This document shows, one piece after another, positions 1-8,899 of a stretch of 64,000 bases of DNA; position 1 is the stretch's first letter, and each line of letters opens with the position of its first letter. The translations under genes and the position numbers were made by a program. The stretch is from assembly GCF_004522235.1 (NCBI RefSeq), contig NZ_SDLT01000014.1, positions 1-64,000 on the forward strand. The letters run 5' to 3'. Below the pieces are notes generated by a model, which was not told the DNA's origin, searched no databases, and saw only the letters and a list, made by a program, of their open reading frames with translations. Source of the stretch: Amycolatopsis nivea. Lineage in GTDB: Bacteria; Actinomycetota; Actinomycetes; Mycobacteriales; Pseudonocardiaceae.

Positions 1-159
1 GGCGTCGCCTCCGGCAACGGCAAAGGCCAGATCTTCGTCAAAGGCGAAGTCATCAAGACCGTCCCCGAACACGCCATCGTGGAGACCCTCATCGAAGAAG
101 CCATGCGCATCGCCGACACCGTCGACACCCCGGGCACGCCCACCGTGACGGTGGGCTGA
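1..159 (+). CDS. ispG: 4-hydroxy-3-methylbut-2-enyl diphosphate synthase, C-terminal end (partial)
   Basis: Frame 1 is open from the first base to a TGA at 157-159, giving the last 52 residues of a protein whose start lies before the window. The fragment contains [17 protein letters not shown] followed by [13 protein letters not shown], the highly conserved C-terminus of actinobacterial IspG (GcpE). IspG is the [4Fe-4S] enzyme that reduces MEcPP to HMBPP in the cytosol, the penultimate MEP-pathway step. IspH, the next enzyme, is encoded at 8900-9829, so both terminal steps flank this locus. Whether this is the housekeeping ispG or a cluster copy cannot be seen from the window. Confidence 0.88.
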   Translation, partial: GVASGNGKGQIFVKGEVIKTVPEHAIVETLIEEAMRIADTVDTPGTPTVTVG

Positions 160-164
160 GGCGA

Positions 165-917
165 TCAGGTGGGCTGACCGATGGCGAGGATCCGTTGCAG
201 CAGCCGCTGCAGCTCCGGCGCGGGCGCGATGCCCAGTTCCTGGTCGAGCGTGCGGCGCAGCGTGCGGTACACGTTCAGCGCGTCGCTGCGGCGGCCGGAA
301 TGCGTCAGCGCCTCCATCAGCCTCGCGTGCGCCCATTCGTTCAGCGGCTGGCTGATGGTCAGCGACCGCAGTTCCCCGATCAGCTGCAGGTACCGGCCCA
401 GCGCCAGGTCGGTCTGGATCCGCAGCGCCTGCGCCGCGGTGCGCTCTTCCTCGAGCCGGGCCTTGAACGGCCGCAGAATCGCCCCGGTCTCCACGTCGGC
501 GAGCACGCGCCCGCGGAATACCTCCAGCGCGCGCCGGAAACTTTCCGAGGCCTTTTCATGTTCGCCGGCCTCGTAATGCGCCCGGCCCGAGTGGTAAAAC
601 GCGGAAAACCGGCTGACGTCCAGCTGGTCGCTGCCCAGCGAAAGCTGGTAGCCGGAGGAGACCGTGCGCAAGCCGTGCCCGCCGCCGGGGCCGTCCATGG
701 CTTTCCGGATATGGCAGACATACGTGCGCACGGTCAGCGCGGCCTGGCGCGGCGACTCCTCGCCCCACAGTTCGTCCACGATCTGGTCCGTGCTCACGAT
801 CTGGTTGTGGTAGAACAACAACAACGCGAGCAGCTGCCGCACCTTCGGCGCCTTCGGCATGCGTACTTCCGCGTCCCCGCATTCGACCCGCAGCGGGCCC
901 AAAAGCTTGAAATCCAC
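165..917 (-). CDS. SARP/AfsR-type transcriptional regulator (short form)
   Basis: A 250-residue protein begins VDFKLLGPL at a GTG preceded by GGGGGAA, which I prefer over a longer upstream start because SARPs typically begin with this strand. Residues about 1-95 form the OmpR-like winged helix, with the expected VRQLLALLLF and TVRTYVCHIRK segments. Residues about 97-245 are the bacterial transcriptional activation domain, with LEEERTAAQALRIQTDLALGRY and NEWAHARLMEAL. There is no NB-ARC or TPR extension, so this is a small SARP such as those dedicated to biosynthetic clusters. It is convergent with ispG and diverges from the GH57 gene across a long regulatory gap, so it probably activates this cluster (inference). 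Confidence 0.88.
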   Translation of the reverse strand: MDFKLLGPLRVECGDAEVRMPKAPKVRQLLALLLFYHNQIVSTDQIVDELWGEESPRQAALTVRTYVCHIRKAMDGPGGGHGLRTVSSGYQLSLGSDQLDVSRFSAFYHSGRAHYEAGEHEKASESFRRALEVFRGRVLADVETGAILRPFKARLEEERTAAQALRIQTDLALGRYLQLIGELRSLTISQPLNEWAHARLMEALTHSGRRSDALNVYRTLRRTLDQELGIAPAPELQRLLQRILAIGQPT

Positions 918-982
918 GGCTTTCCCCCAGGAATCACCGCGCGAAGAGGCCCGGGCGACCCGCCCTCTCCGCACCAGCCAGT

Positions 983-1000
983 TTGTACCGCTTGTACCGC
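983..1000. promoter_or_regulatory. Perfect tandem 9-bp direct repeat in the SARP upstream region
   Basis: TTGTACCGC occurs twice back to back, 66 bp upstream of the SARP start. SARP proteins bind short direct repeats, although the classical spacing is 11 bp rather than 9, so a SARP site is a guess. The rest of the 918-1524 gap holds the A+T-rich dyad at 1235-1254 and no convincing gene. Confidence 0.35.
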
Positions 1001-1234
1001 ACCCAGTAACGGCGCTTCGCGGGGTCCGCGCCGCCGGTATCCGGAGTTCCCGGACCGCGTCGCGCGGTATTTCTTTTTCTCCCGCCAGTGCCGCTGGGCG
1101 CAGCTTGCCACACCGGGTTCGGCACTGTCCACCGACACCGCGGCCGAACCGGGTAATGCACAACCGTGCGGACTGCACGGCACTTTCCGGAAGTAAGGAA
1201 AAACCCCAGCAGGCCCCCGCGAAAGTCAGGGTCG

Positions 1235-1254
1235 GGCAAAATATGGATATTGCC
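1235..1254. promoter_or_regulatory. A+T-rich imperfect palindrome in the SARP/GH57 divergent region
   Basis: GGCAAAATATGGATATTGCC is an almost perfect inverted repeat, broken by one extra A in the left arm. It sits in a short A+T-rich stretch (about 1236-1275) that stands out sharply from its surroundings. It lies between the divergent SARP and GH57 genes and is a reasonable operator or promoter core for either. Confidence 0.4.
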
Positions 1255-1524
1255 ATTTAATCTGTATTTACCTTTCGTCCGGCACCGGTCTCCGCCGCCC
1301 GCCCGCCGAGGGGATTTTTCCCCGCGCCCGTCCGCCGCGGGTCCCGGTTGCGCGGCCGTTGAGCCTCCGTTGACCCGGGGCGTTGCACCCACGGGTGGAA
1401 CCGGCCAACCCACCCGCGAACCCAACCAGCGGTGGACGACGCCCGCCGGGCCGCGCTCCTACCGTCGGCGGCAGCGGTCGTCGCGGGGTCCCGCGGAAGA
1501 GCCACCGGAGCCGGGAGGATTGTC

Positions 1525-3546
1525 ATGTCGGGCGCGCCACTCGCCTTCGTGCACCACGCGAACCAGCTGAACATCACCGACGGCTACGACAACCGGGACG
1601 GCATCGGGCGGATCTGCGACGGCTACGCCGAGGTGCTCGACCTGCACCGCCGCTACCGGATCCCGACCGGCCTGCACCTGTCCGGCACGCTGCTCGAAGC
1701 CGCGCTCTGGCACCGTCCGGATTTCGTCGGCCTGGTCCGCGAACGGATCGCCGACGGCACCGTCTCGCTGCTCGGCGGCACCTACTCCGAGCCGATCATG
1801 CCCGCGTGCTCGGAGTGGTCGAACCGCCGCCAGCTGGCCGCCGCCGCGGACCTGCACCGGCGGCATTTCGGCGTGCCCGGCGGCCAGCCGCCGACCGCCT
1901 GGCTGCCGGAGCGGGTGTGGGCGCCGGAGCTGGCCGGGGTGCTCGCCGAGGCGGGCATCCGCCGGGTCCTGGTGGACGACCGGCTGCTCGCGAAGCCGGT
2001 CCCCGAGGACGGCTATCCCGCGGACTCCCGCGCGCACGCGGACCTGCACGGACCGTTCCACTGGGACTCCGAGCAGCCGCCGCCGTTCCGCCCCGGGCTC
2101 GCCGATCTGCGCCTGCTGCGCCCGCGCGCGGTGACCGGCGACCTGACCGTGCTCCCGATCTGTTCCTACCTGCGGTACCTGTTCCCGCCCCGGACGGACG
2201 CGCATCTGCACTTCCTGGAGGCGTTCCTCGCCGATGTCGGGGAGCGGCAGACCGGCGAGGAAATCCTCGTGTACGCCGACGACATGGAGCGCGCGGCCGG
2301 CGTCGGCGGCTGGGAACCCGCGCTGGAACGCTACGAGCGGCTGCTGCGGTTCCTGGCCGAATCCGGGGCGGCCGAACCGGTCAGCCTGGATTCCTGGCTG
2401 GACGGACGCCCTCAGCCCGCGTCCGCCGACGTGCCGGCGGGGACCTACTACGAACTGGAGGTCGACTGGTCCGCCGGGCCGTCGTACCGCGGCTGGACCG
2501 ACACCCAGGAATGGTGGTCTTACGGGGAATTGCTGGACTCCGTCGAAGCCGAACTGCGGGAAGCGGGCAGTGCCGTCGAACCGCGGCTGCAGACGGTCGC
2601 CGAGCGGATGCTCCTGCTGGGCCAGCACGAACTGGGCTGGCACGACTGCACGGAGGACGGCCGGGGCCGGGCGCTGGCCCCGTGGGTGCGCGCCACCGCG
2701 TCGCACGCGCGCCTGGCCCGGCCGCTGCTGTCCGCGGCGCGCTGGGCGGCAGGCGGCCGTTACGCGCCGTCCGCCGGTCTGCACGACATCGACCGCGACG
2801 GCGACGGGGAACTCATCCTGGTGAGCGACGACGTGTGGTGCCTGGTTTCCCCGCGGGAGGGCGCGCGGGTGACCCTGCTCGCGCACCGCCGCCCGCGCGG
2901 TTCCGGCGAGGACGGTCCGGCGCTGATCGTCGGAAACCCGGCCGACCACTGGAATTTCCAGGAGGAACTGCACCGCTACATGGAGGTGCCCGCCGCGCAT
3001 CCCGGCGCACTGGCCGACCGCGAGACCGCGCACCGCGCCTGGCTCCCGTGGGTGTCCGCACAGGACGCTTCCGCGGTGGCGGTCGACCTCCGCCCGGTAG
3101 ACGGCTCCGCGACCGAGGTGCGCCGGTACGCGCTCCGGCACGGCGTCCCGGCCCTGCTGGCCTGCATCCACACCGCGACGCCGGGTCGGCGGATCGAGAA
3201 TCTGATCGTGCCCGACTACCTGGAAGCGCTGCTCGGCGGCAAGGAAGCGGTCAGCGCGGTCGGCGGGGAACTCTGGCGCGGCTGGAAAAGCGGGGCGAGC
3301 CAGTGCTGGCTCGCGTTCGATCCCGGGCAGGCCGAGGTGGTCGCCGACGAGCCGACCGCCGCCGGGCACGGGTTCCCGGCCACCGTCGTCGCCCACGACA
3401 CGCACGTGGACCTGTTGCTGGGCGCGGGATTCGTGCACGACGCGTTCGCGGTGCGGTGGCTGGCCATGGCGCGCGACGTCCTGCACCCGGCCCCGGCCGA
3501 GCAGCCGAGGGCGGCGGCGCTGGCCGCGCCCACCGGCGTGGTGTGA
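1525..3546 (+). CDS. GH57 family 4-alpha-glucanotransferase-like protein
   Basis: A 673-residue protein starts at an ATG 5 bp after GGGAGGA. GH57 signatures are in order: a HHANQ segment near residue 12 in the HQP position, GGTYSEPIMP, then WLPERVWAPEL with the probable nucleophile Glu129, then YADDMERA with the probable acid Asp253. WxxERVWxPEL and DDxE are the arrangement of the Thermococcus litoralis 4-alpha-glucanotransferase, which has a similar length. No signal peptide is visible, so it should act on alpha-glucans in the cytoplasm. Its stop overlaps the start of the ABC exporter gene (TGATG), implying translational coupling. Pairing a glucan enzyme with an exporter is odd, and the true substrate is unknown. 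Confidence 0.82.
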   Translation: MSGAPLAFVHHANQLNITDGYDNRDGIGRICDGYAEVLDLHRRYRIPTGLHLSGTLLEAALWHRPDFVGLVRERIADGTVSLLGGTYSEPIMPACSEWSNRRQLAAAADLHRRHFGVPGGQPPTAWLPERVWAPELAGVLAEAGIRRVLVDDRLLAKPVPEDGYPADSRAHADLHGPFHWDSEQPPPFRPGLADLRLLRPRAVTGDLTVLPICSYLRYLFPPRTDAHLHFLEAFLADVGERQTGEEILVYADDMERAAGVGGWEPALERYERLLRFLAESGAAEPVSLDSWLDGRPQPASADVPAGTYYELEVDWSAGPSYRGWTDTQEWWSYGELLDSVEAELREAGSAVEPRLQTVAERMLLLGQHELGWHDCTEDGRGRALAPWVRATASHARLARPLLSAARWAAGGRYAPSAGLHDIDRDGDGELILVSDDVWCLVSPREGARVTLLAHRRPRGSGEDGPALIVGNPADHWNFQEELHRYMEVPAAHPGALADRETAHRAWLPWVSAQDASAVAVDLRPVDGSATEVRRYALRHGVPALLACIHTATPGRRIENLIVPDYLEALLGGKEAVSAVGGELWRGWKSGASQCWLAFDPGQAEVVADEPTAAGHGFPATVVAHDTHVDLLLGAGFVHDAFAVRWLAMARDVLHPAPAEQPRAAALAAPTGVV

Positions 3547-6500
3547 TGGCACCACCGTTGCGCAGGCTGGCGCGCTACCTGCGCAGGCATCGCGGCGCCA
3601 CCGCGCTGGCGGCACTGGCTGCGTTGGCCGCCACCGGTTTCGCCGCGGCGCTGCCGCTGGTGCAGCAACGGCTGATCGACCGCACTGTCGTCACGCACAC
3701 TGACCCGATCGCGCCGTATCTGGTGGTATTGCTGGCTTTCGCGCTCGGCCGGTTCGCGGCCACCGCCGTCCGGCAGTACTGGGGCGGCCGGACGGCCCTG
3801 GACGTGCAACGCGAATTGCGGGCCGACGTGGTGGCCGCGGTGCATCGGCTCGACGAGAGCCAACGCACCGGGTTCGGTGCCGGACAATTGCTCGGCCGCG
3901 CGACCGGTGACGTCTGCTATGCACAGGGCCTGCTCGATCCGCTGCCCGCCGCGGTCGGCAACCTCGCGCTGCTGGCGGCGTCGGCGACCGCGATGGTGCT
4001 GCTTTCCCCGGTGCTGACCGGGCTGGTGCTCGCGGTGTGCCCGCTGCTGGTGCTGGCCGTGCACCTGGCCCGCAGCCGGATCTTCCCGGCGGGACTGGCC
4101 GCGCAGCAACGGTCGGCGGAGCTCACCGGCCGGGTGTCCGAGGTGCTGGACGGACTGCACGTGGTGACCGCGTTCGGCCGCCAGGAGCACGAACTGGCCG
4201 CCATCGAACGGGACGCCGCCGCGGTGCGCACCGCTCGGATCCGCACCGCTCGGGTCTCCGCCGCGGTCCTGCCGTTGATGAGCGCCGTGCCACTGGCCGG
4301 GCAGGTCGGCGTGCTGGGCATCGGCGGCTGGCTGGCGTTGCGGCACGACATCAGCCTCGGCACCTTCGTCGCCTTCGTGAGCTACTTGGCGCAGTTGGTC
4401 GGTCCCGTGCGCGCACTGGCCGGTTTGGTCGGGTACGCACAGGAAGCGCGCGCCGGGCTGGAGCGCTGCTTCGCGCTGATCGACACCCAGCCAGCACTGC
4501 AGGACGGCTCGCGCGGGCTGCCCCAAAGCGCGCTCGGAGTCGAACTGCGTGACGTGCACTTCGGCTACTACGACAAACCGGTGCTCCGAAGTGTGTCGCT
4601 CACGATCGCGCCGGGCCAGTACGTAGCCGTAGCTGGGGCACCGGGTTCCGGGAAGTCCACCTTGCTACGGCTGTTGTGTCGCCGCTACGACGCGGCCGAT
4701 GGCTGCGTACGCGTCGGTGGTGTGGACGTACGCGCACTGAACGGCGAAGCATTGCATCGCGCGGTCGGAGTGCTCACCGAAGAACCGCAGCTGATGCCCG
4801 GCTCCTTCCAGGCGAACATCGCATACGGCGCGCCCGACGCCGACCATGCACGAATCGTCGCGGCTGCTCGCGCGGCCGGGGTGCACGACTTCATCATGGC
4901 AAGCCCAGACGGCTACCAGACCAGGATCAGCGACGCCGAGTTGTCCGGCGGGCAACGACAACGCATCGCGCTCGCCCGGGCGTTGCTCCCGGACCCGAAG
5001 CTGCTGTTGCTCGACGACCCGACGACCGCAGTGGACGCGGTGACCGAGCGCGCCATCCACCGTCACCTGCGCGGCCTGGCCACCACGCGGGTCGTGGCGA
5101 CCAGTCGCCCGAATCTCCTCCGTACCGCCGACCGGGTGGTGCTGCTGGAGTCCGGCCGCGTGGCGGACATTGGGACCCACGAGGAACTGCAAGCCCGCTC
5201 TCCCGCCTACCGGGCTCTCCTCGGCGAAACGGAGCCCGCGCCACCGCCGCCGAAACCCGCCTTTTCGCAAGTGCTGGCGGCACCCGTCACTGTCCCGCCT
5301 CGCCAGCACGGACTGTTTCGCGCGCACCGCAAGGGATTCCTCGCCGGTTTGTCGCTGCTCGCCGCCGGCACGGCCACCGATGTGCTGCTGCCGCTGGCCA
5401 TGGGCCGCGGAGTCGACTCGGGCGTGAACGCCGGACAGCTCGGCGTACTGCTGGCATGGGTCGCCGCCGGTGCGGGTTTGGTCGCACTCAACGCGCTGAG
5501 CACCGCGGGCGAAACCGTGGTGACCGGCCGTACCTGCGAGCGGGTGCTGTTCGGCTTGCGCAGGCGCACCGCGCAGCACGCACTGGCGCTCGGCCCCGCG
5601 GAACGGGACCGCGGCCGGTTGATCACCCTGCTCACCGCCGACATCGAGGCACTGTCCCATTTTCTGCGCAACGACCTGCCCGGAGCGTTGGTCAGCGCGG
5701 TCACCACGATCGGCGCGATCACCGCACTGTCCTTGATGGACGGTGACCTGCTGCTGCTCGCGCTGGCGGGAGTTCCGTTGGTAGTGCTGGCCACGATGTG
5801 GTTCCGACGCCGTTCCACCCCGCTTTACACCCTCGCACGGGAGAGCCTGGCCGCTTTCACCACCGCGCTCCGCGAAACGATCAGCAGGCTCACCGTCGTG
5901 CAGCTTCACGGCCGCCGCACAGACAGCGTCGCCGAACTAGGCGCGCACGACCGCCGGTACCGCGACGCCCGTGTACGCACGCATCTGTGGACCGCGCTGT
6001 ACTTCCCGTTCGTCGAGTTGGTAGGCGCCGTGACCGCCGCAGTAGTGCTTGCGGCCGGAGCAGCGCGCATCGAAGACGGCACGCTCACCGCGGGCGTACT
6101 GGTCGCCTTCGTGCTGTACCTCGACTCGCTTTTCGCGCCCGTGCAACAGTTCGCTCAGGCCTACGACGGCTACGCACAGGCCGCTGTCGCTGTACGACGC
6201 CTTCGCGCCTTCCTCCGCACCGAACCGGCCGTACCGTCGCCGCGACAGCCGGTCGCACCGTCCCAGGCCCGAGGCACCGTGCGGTTCAACCAGGTACGCA
6301 TGCGCTACCCCGGCGCACCGCGCGACGCCCTGTCCGACATTTCGCTCGACGTACCCGCGGGCAGCACGCTGGCCGTGGTCGGAGCCAGCGGCGCGGGCAA
6401 GTCCACGCTGCTGAAGCTGCTTCTCCGGTTCCACGATCCGTGCCAGGGGCAGGTTCTGGTGGACGGCGTCGACCTCCGCAGCTACGACGTACGCTTGCTA

Positions 6501-7004
6501 CGCAGGCAAATCGGCTTCGTGCCGCAGGAACCGTACCTCTTCGGGCGCAGCGTGCTCGACAACATCCGTTACGGCTGCCCGGATGCCAGCCCGCGCGACG
6601 CCATCGCCGCCGCCCGCGCGGTAGGCGCGCACGAAGTGTTCGAAGCCCTGTCGGACGGCTACGCCACTACGGTCGGCGTCGGCGGCTCCGCGCTGTCGGC
6701 AGGCCAACGCCAGCTCGTCTCGCTCGCGAGGGCCCGGCTTCTGGCGCCCACGATTCTTGTCTTGGACGAAGCCACTGCGAACCTCGACCCACGCACCGAG
6801 GCACGATGCCAAGCGGCGACCGCCGCAGCGTGCGCCGGACGCACGGTGATACTCGTCGCGCACCGCCTGTCCACCGCCGCACACGCCGACCGCATCGCGG
6901 TGCTGGAGGACGGACGGCTCGCCGAACTCGGCACCCATGCCGAGCTTGTGGCGGCACAGGGCCACTACACGAAGCTGTGGGGATCCCTCGAAACCACGGG
7001 CTGA
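3546..7004 (+). CDS. Fused full-length ABC exporter (TMD-NBD-TMD-NBD) with one degenerate ATP site
   Basis: This 1152-residue polypeptide joins two type-IV ABC exporter halves, each with a six-helix transmembrane domain and an ATPase domain. NBD1 has Walker A GAPGSGKS (364-371), LSGGQ (466-470) and Walker B LLLLDD, where Asp491 replaces the catalytic Glu; its H-loop reads ATSRP, so the switch His is lost. NBD2 has Walker A GASGAGKS (946-953), LSAGQ (1050-1054), Walker B LVLDE with Glu1075, and VAHRL with the His kept. The changed NBD1 residues and the altered NBD2 signature fall in the same composite site, as in heterodimeric exporters. It is coupled to the GH57 gene. The cargo may be the local metabolite (inference). 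Confidence 0.9.
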   Translation: MAPPLRRLARYLRRHRGATALAALAALAATGFAAALPLVQQRLIDRTVVTHTDPIAPYLVVLLAFALGRFAATAVRQYWGGRTALDVQRELRADVVAAVHRLDESQRTGFGAGQLLGRATGDVCYAQGLLDPLPAAVGNLALLAASATAMVLLSPVLTGLVLAVCPLLVLAVHLARSRIFPAGLAAQQRSAELTGRVSEVLDGLHVVTAFGRQEHELAAIERDAAAVRTARIRTARVSAAVLPLMSAVPLAGQVGVLGIGGWLALRHDISLGTFVAFVSYLAQLVGPVRALAGLVGYAQEARAGLERCFALIDTQPALQDGSRGLPQSALGVELRDVHFGYYDKPVLRSVSLTIAPGQYVAVAGAPGSGKSTLLRLLCRRYDAADGCVRVGGVDVRALNGEALHRAVGVLTEEPQLMPGSFQANIAYGAPDADHARIVAAARAAGVHDFIMASPDGYQTRISDAELSGGQRQRIALARALLPDPKLLLLDDPTTAVDAVTERAIHRHLRGLATTRVVATSRPNLLRTADRVVLLESGRVADIGTHEELQARSPAYRALLGETEPAPPPPKPAFSQVLAAPVTVPPRQHGLFRAHRKGFLAGLSLLAAGTATDVLLPLAMGRGVDSGVNAGQLGVLLAWVAAGAGLVALNALSTAGETVVTGRTCERVLFGLRRRTAQHALALGPAERDRGRLITLLTADIEALSHFLRNDLPGALVSAVTTIGAITALSLMDGDLLLLALAGVPLVVLATMWFRRRSTPLYTLARESLAAFTTALRETISRLTVVQLHGRRTDSVAELGAHDRRYRDARVRTHLWTALYFPFVELVGAVTAAVVLAAGAARIEDGTLTAGVLVAFVLYLDSLFAPVQQFAQAYDGYAQAAVAVRRLRAFLRTEPAVPSPRQPVAPSQARGTVRFNQVRMRYPGAPRDALSDISLDVPAGSTLAVVGASGAGKSTLLKLLLRFHDPCQGQVLVDGVDLRSYDVRLLRRQIGFVPQEPYLFGRSVLDNIRYGCPDASPRDAIAAARAVGAHEVFEALSDGYATTVGVGGSALSAGQRQLVSLARARLLAPTILVLDEATANLDPRTEARCQAATAAACAGRTVILVAHRLSTAAHADRIAVLEDGRLAELGTHAELVAAQGHYTKLWGSLETTG

Positions 7005-7007
7005 ACC

Positions 7008-7664
7008 TCACTCCCCCGTCAACCCGTGCCGGAACGCATACCGCACCGCCTGCGCCCGGTCCCGCACGCCGATCTTCGCGAAGATCCGGTTGATATGGCT
7101 CTTCACCGTCGCCTCCCCGATGAACAACCGCCCGGCGATCTCGCGATTGGACAGTCCGCCTGCCACCAGCCGCAGCACCTCGACCTCGCGACCGCTCAGC
7201 ACCCCGTCCGCCGCGGAACGCACCGGCGGCTCGGCAGGCTCGCTCATCCCGGCGAGCAGACGCCGCTGCACCTCGGCGTCCATCACCGACTGGCCGGACG
7301 CGGCGGCCGCCAGCGCACGGGCGATGTCCGCGCGGCCAGCGTCCTTCGTGAGGAACCCCAAAGCACCCGCCCGCAACGCTTCCCGCACCGAACTGTCGTC
7401 GGCATAAGTGGTGAGCACGACGACCTTCACCGCCGGGTACTCCGCGCGCAGCCGGGCGGTGGTGCTGACCCCGTCCCGGACCGGCATCCGCAGGTCCATC
7501 AGGACCACGTCCGGCGGATCGGCGGCGACCATCTCCAGCACCGCGTCCCCGTTCGCGGCGGCGCCGACCACCGTCGTGCCGGGGAAGGTCTCCAGCAGGG
7601 TCACCAGTCCCTCGCGCACCGCCGTCTGGTCGTCGGCGACCAGCACCCGCAACGGCCCGTCCAT
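7008..7664 (-). CDS. NarL/LuxR-family response regulator
   Basis: A 218-residue protein has a receiver domain (about 5-120) with the acidic pair DD at 11-12, phospho-acceptor Asp57 in MDLRMP, and the switch Lys in LTKDAGRADI. A C-terminal LuxR helix-turn-helix (about 150-212) contains LSGREVEVLRLVAGGLSNRE and EATVKSHI. Its ATG overlaps the stop of the sensor kinase gene, so the two form a two-component operon. It converges with the ABC exporter gene, leaving only 3 bp between stops. Target genes cannot be seen; the neighbouring exporter is one possibility. Confidence 0.95.
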   Translation of the reverse strand: MDGPLRVLVADDQTAVREGLVTLLETFPGTTVVGAAANGDAVLEMVAADPPDVVLMDLRMPVRDGVSTTARLRAEYPAVKVVVLTTYADDSSVREALRAGALGFLTKDAGRADIARALAAAASGQSVMDAEVQRRLLAGMSEPAEPPVRSAADGVLSGREVEVLRLVAGGLSNREIAGRLFIGEATVKSHINRIFAKIGVRDRAQAVRYAFRHGLTGE

Positions 7665-8866
7665 CAGTCCCCCTCGGTTCCCGTGCGCGGCACCCGCGCC
7701 CGCACGGTCCAGCCCGGTCCTTCGGCCGCCGCTTGCAGCGTGCCTTCCAACTGTTCGATCCGTTCCCGCATCCCGATGAGCCCGTAGCCGCCGCCAGTCG
7801 TGGTGCGTTCGGCCTCGCTCGGTGCGCCGTTCCGCACGACCAGTTCGACCTGCTCCTCGTCCACCGACAGCGAGACGGTCACGGGAGCGCCCGGCGCGTG
7901 CCGGCGCACGTTCGTGAGTGCTTCCTGGCCGAGACGCTGCAACGCCAGCGTCACTTCCGGGCGCAGCTCCGACTGTTCGGCCGGCTCCTCGAAAGACACC
8001 GGCACGTCGGGATAGTCGGCCTGGTAGTCCTCGACCAGCGCGCTCAGGAACTCGGGCAGCGAGCGTTTGTCCCCGCGCAGCGCACCGATCGCGCGGCGGG
8101 TCTCGGCCAGGCCTTCCCCGGCCAGACCGCGCGCGCGGATCACGCAGGCCCGCGCCCGGTCCGCGCCCGGCACCGTCTCCAGGAGCGCGTCCGCGGCCTC
8201 CAGCTGCACGATCAAACCGCCCATCGAGTGCGCCAGCACGTCGTGGATCTCGCGGGCGATCCGGGCGCGCTCGGCCAGCGCCGCGGAACGGGCCTGTTCT
8301 TCTTTCGCGACCTGGGTTTCCACCAGCAGCATCTCGGTCTGCGCGATGTGCAGCAGGCGCTGCCTGCGCACGATCCCGGCCAGATACGAGGCCGCGGCGG
8401 CGAGCACCGCGAATCCGCCGGGCAGCAGGTTCTCCCAGAACCGCTCGGCGATTCCGACCGCCGCCATCGCGAAGACGGCGACCACCCCGGCCGGGCCCGG
8501 CTCCACCACGCTGGCGGCGGCGAGCACCATCAGGCAGACCAGGATCACGCCGACGTCCGAACCGGAGGTGCCGGGTACGAGCAGTGCGCCGCCGACCACG
8601 CCGACCAGCAGCGCGATCAGCCGCAGCAGGCCCTCCCGGTCGCGCAGCAGGCCCCAGCCGAACCAGCCCGCCGCGCCGACGAGCAGGCCGAGCAGGTTGA
8701 GCCCGGGCAGGCCGTGCGTCCCGATCCCCGGCGAGGCCACCGCGACGGTGTAGGCCAGCACCACCATCAGGCCCACGCGCACCGCCCAGCGCGCGGCCAC
8801 GGCGAGCGCTTCGGACCGTCCTTCGCCGGACACCGCGGCCCGTACGGTCCTCCTCGCCTCGTCCAT
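7664..8866 (-). CDS. Sensor histidine kinase (HisKA_3, NarL-type partner)
   Basis: The 400-residue protein has about five or six hydrophobic segments (residues 25-165) with very short loops, so it is an integral membrane sensor without a large extracellular domain. The dimerisation/phospho-acceptor segment is REIHDVLAHSM, with His208. The ATPase domain includes QEALTNVRRHAPG (N-box) and GGGYGLIGMRERI (G-box). The stop overlaps the ATG of the response regulator. Short-looped sensors of this type usually detect membrane or envelope signals, which would fit a link to a transporter, but this is inference. Confidence 0.93.
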   Translation of the reverse strand: MDEARRTVRAAVSGEGRSEALAVAARWAVRVGLMVVLAYTVAVASPGIGTHGLPGLNLLGLLVGAAGWFGWGLLRDREGLLRLIALLVGVVGGALLVPGTSGSDVGVILVCLMVLAAASVVEPGPAGVVAVFAMAAVGIAERFWENLLPGGFAVLAAAASYLAGIVRRQRLLHIAQTEMLLVETQVAKEEQARSAALAERARIAREIHDVLAHSMGGLIVQLEAADALLETVPGADRARACVIRARGLAGEGLAETRRAIGALRGDKRSLPEFLSALVEDYQADYPDVPVSFEEPAEQSELRPEVTLALQRLGQEALTNVRRHAPGAPVTVSLSVDEEQVELVVRNGAPSEAERTTTGGGYGLIGMRERIEQLEGTLQAAAEGPGWTVRARVPRTGTEGD

Positions 8867-8899
8867 GCCTGGCAGGTTAACCGCAGGCGCGGCCGCGGG

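Noticed and set aside
1383-3545. Open frame in phase with the ABC exporter that extends upstream across the GH57 gene.
   Set aside because: Its translation is Arg/Pro/Ala-rich, and the GH57 frame has clear catalytic motifs; the exporter starts at 3546.
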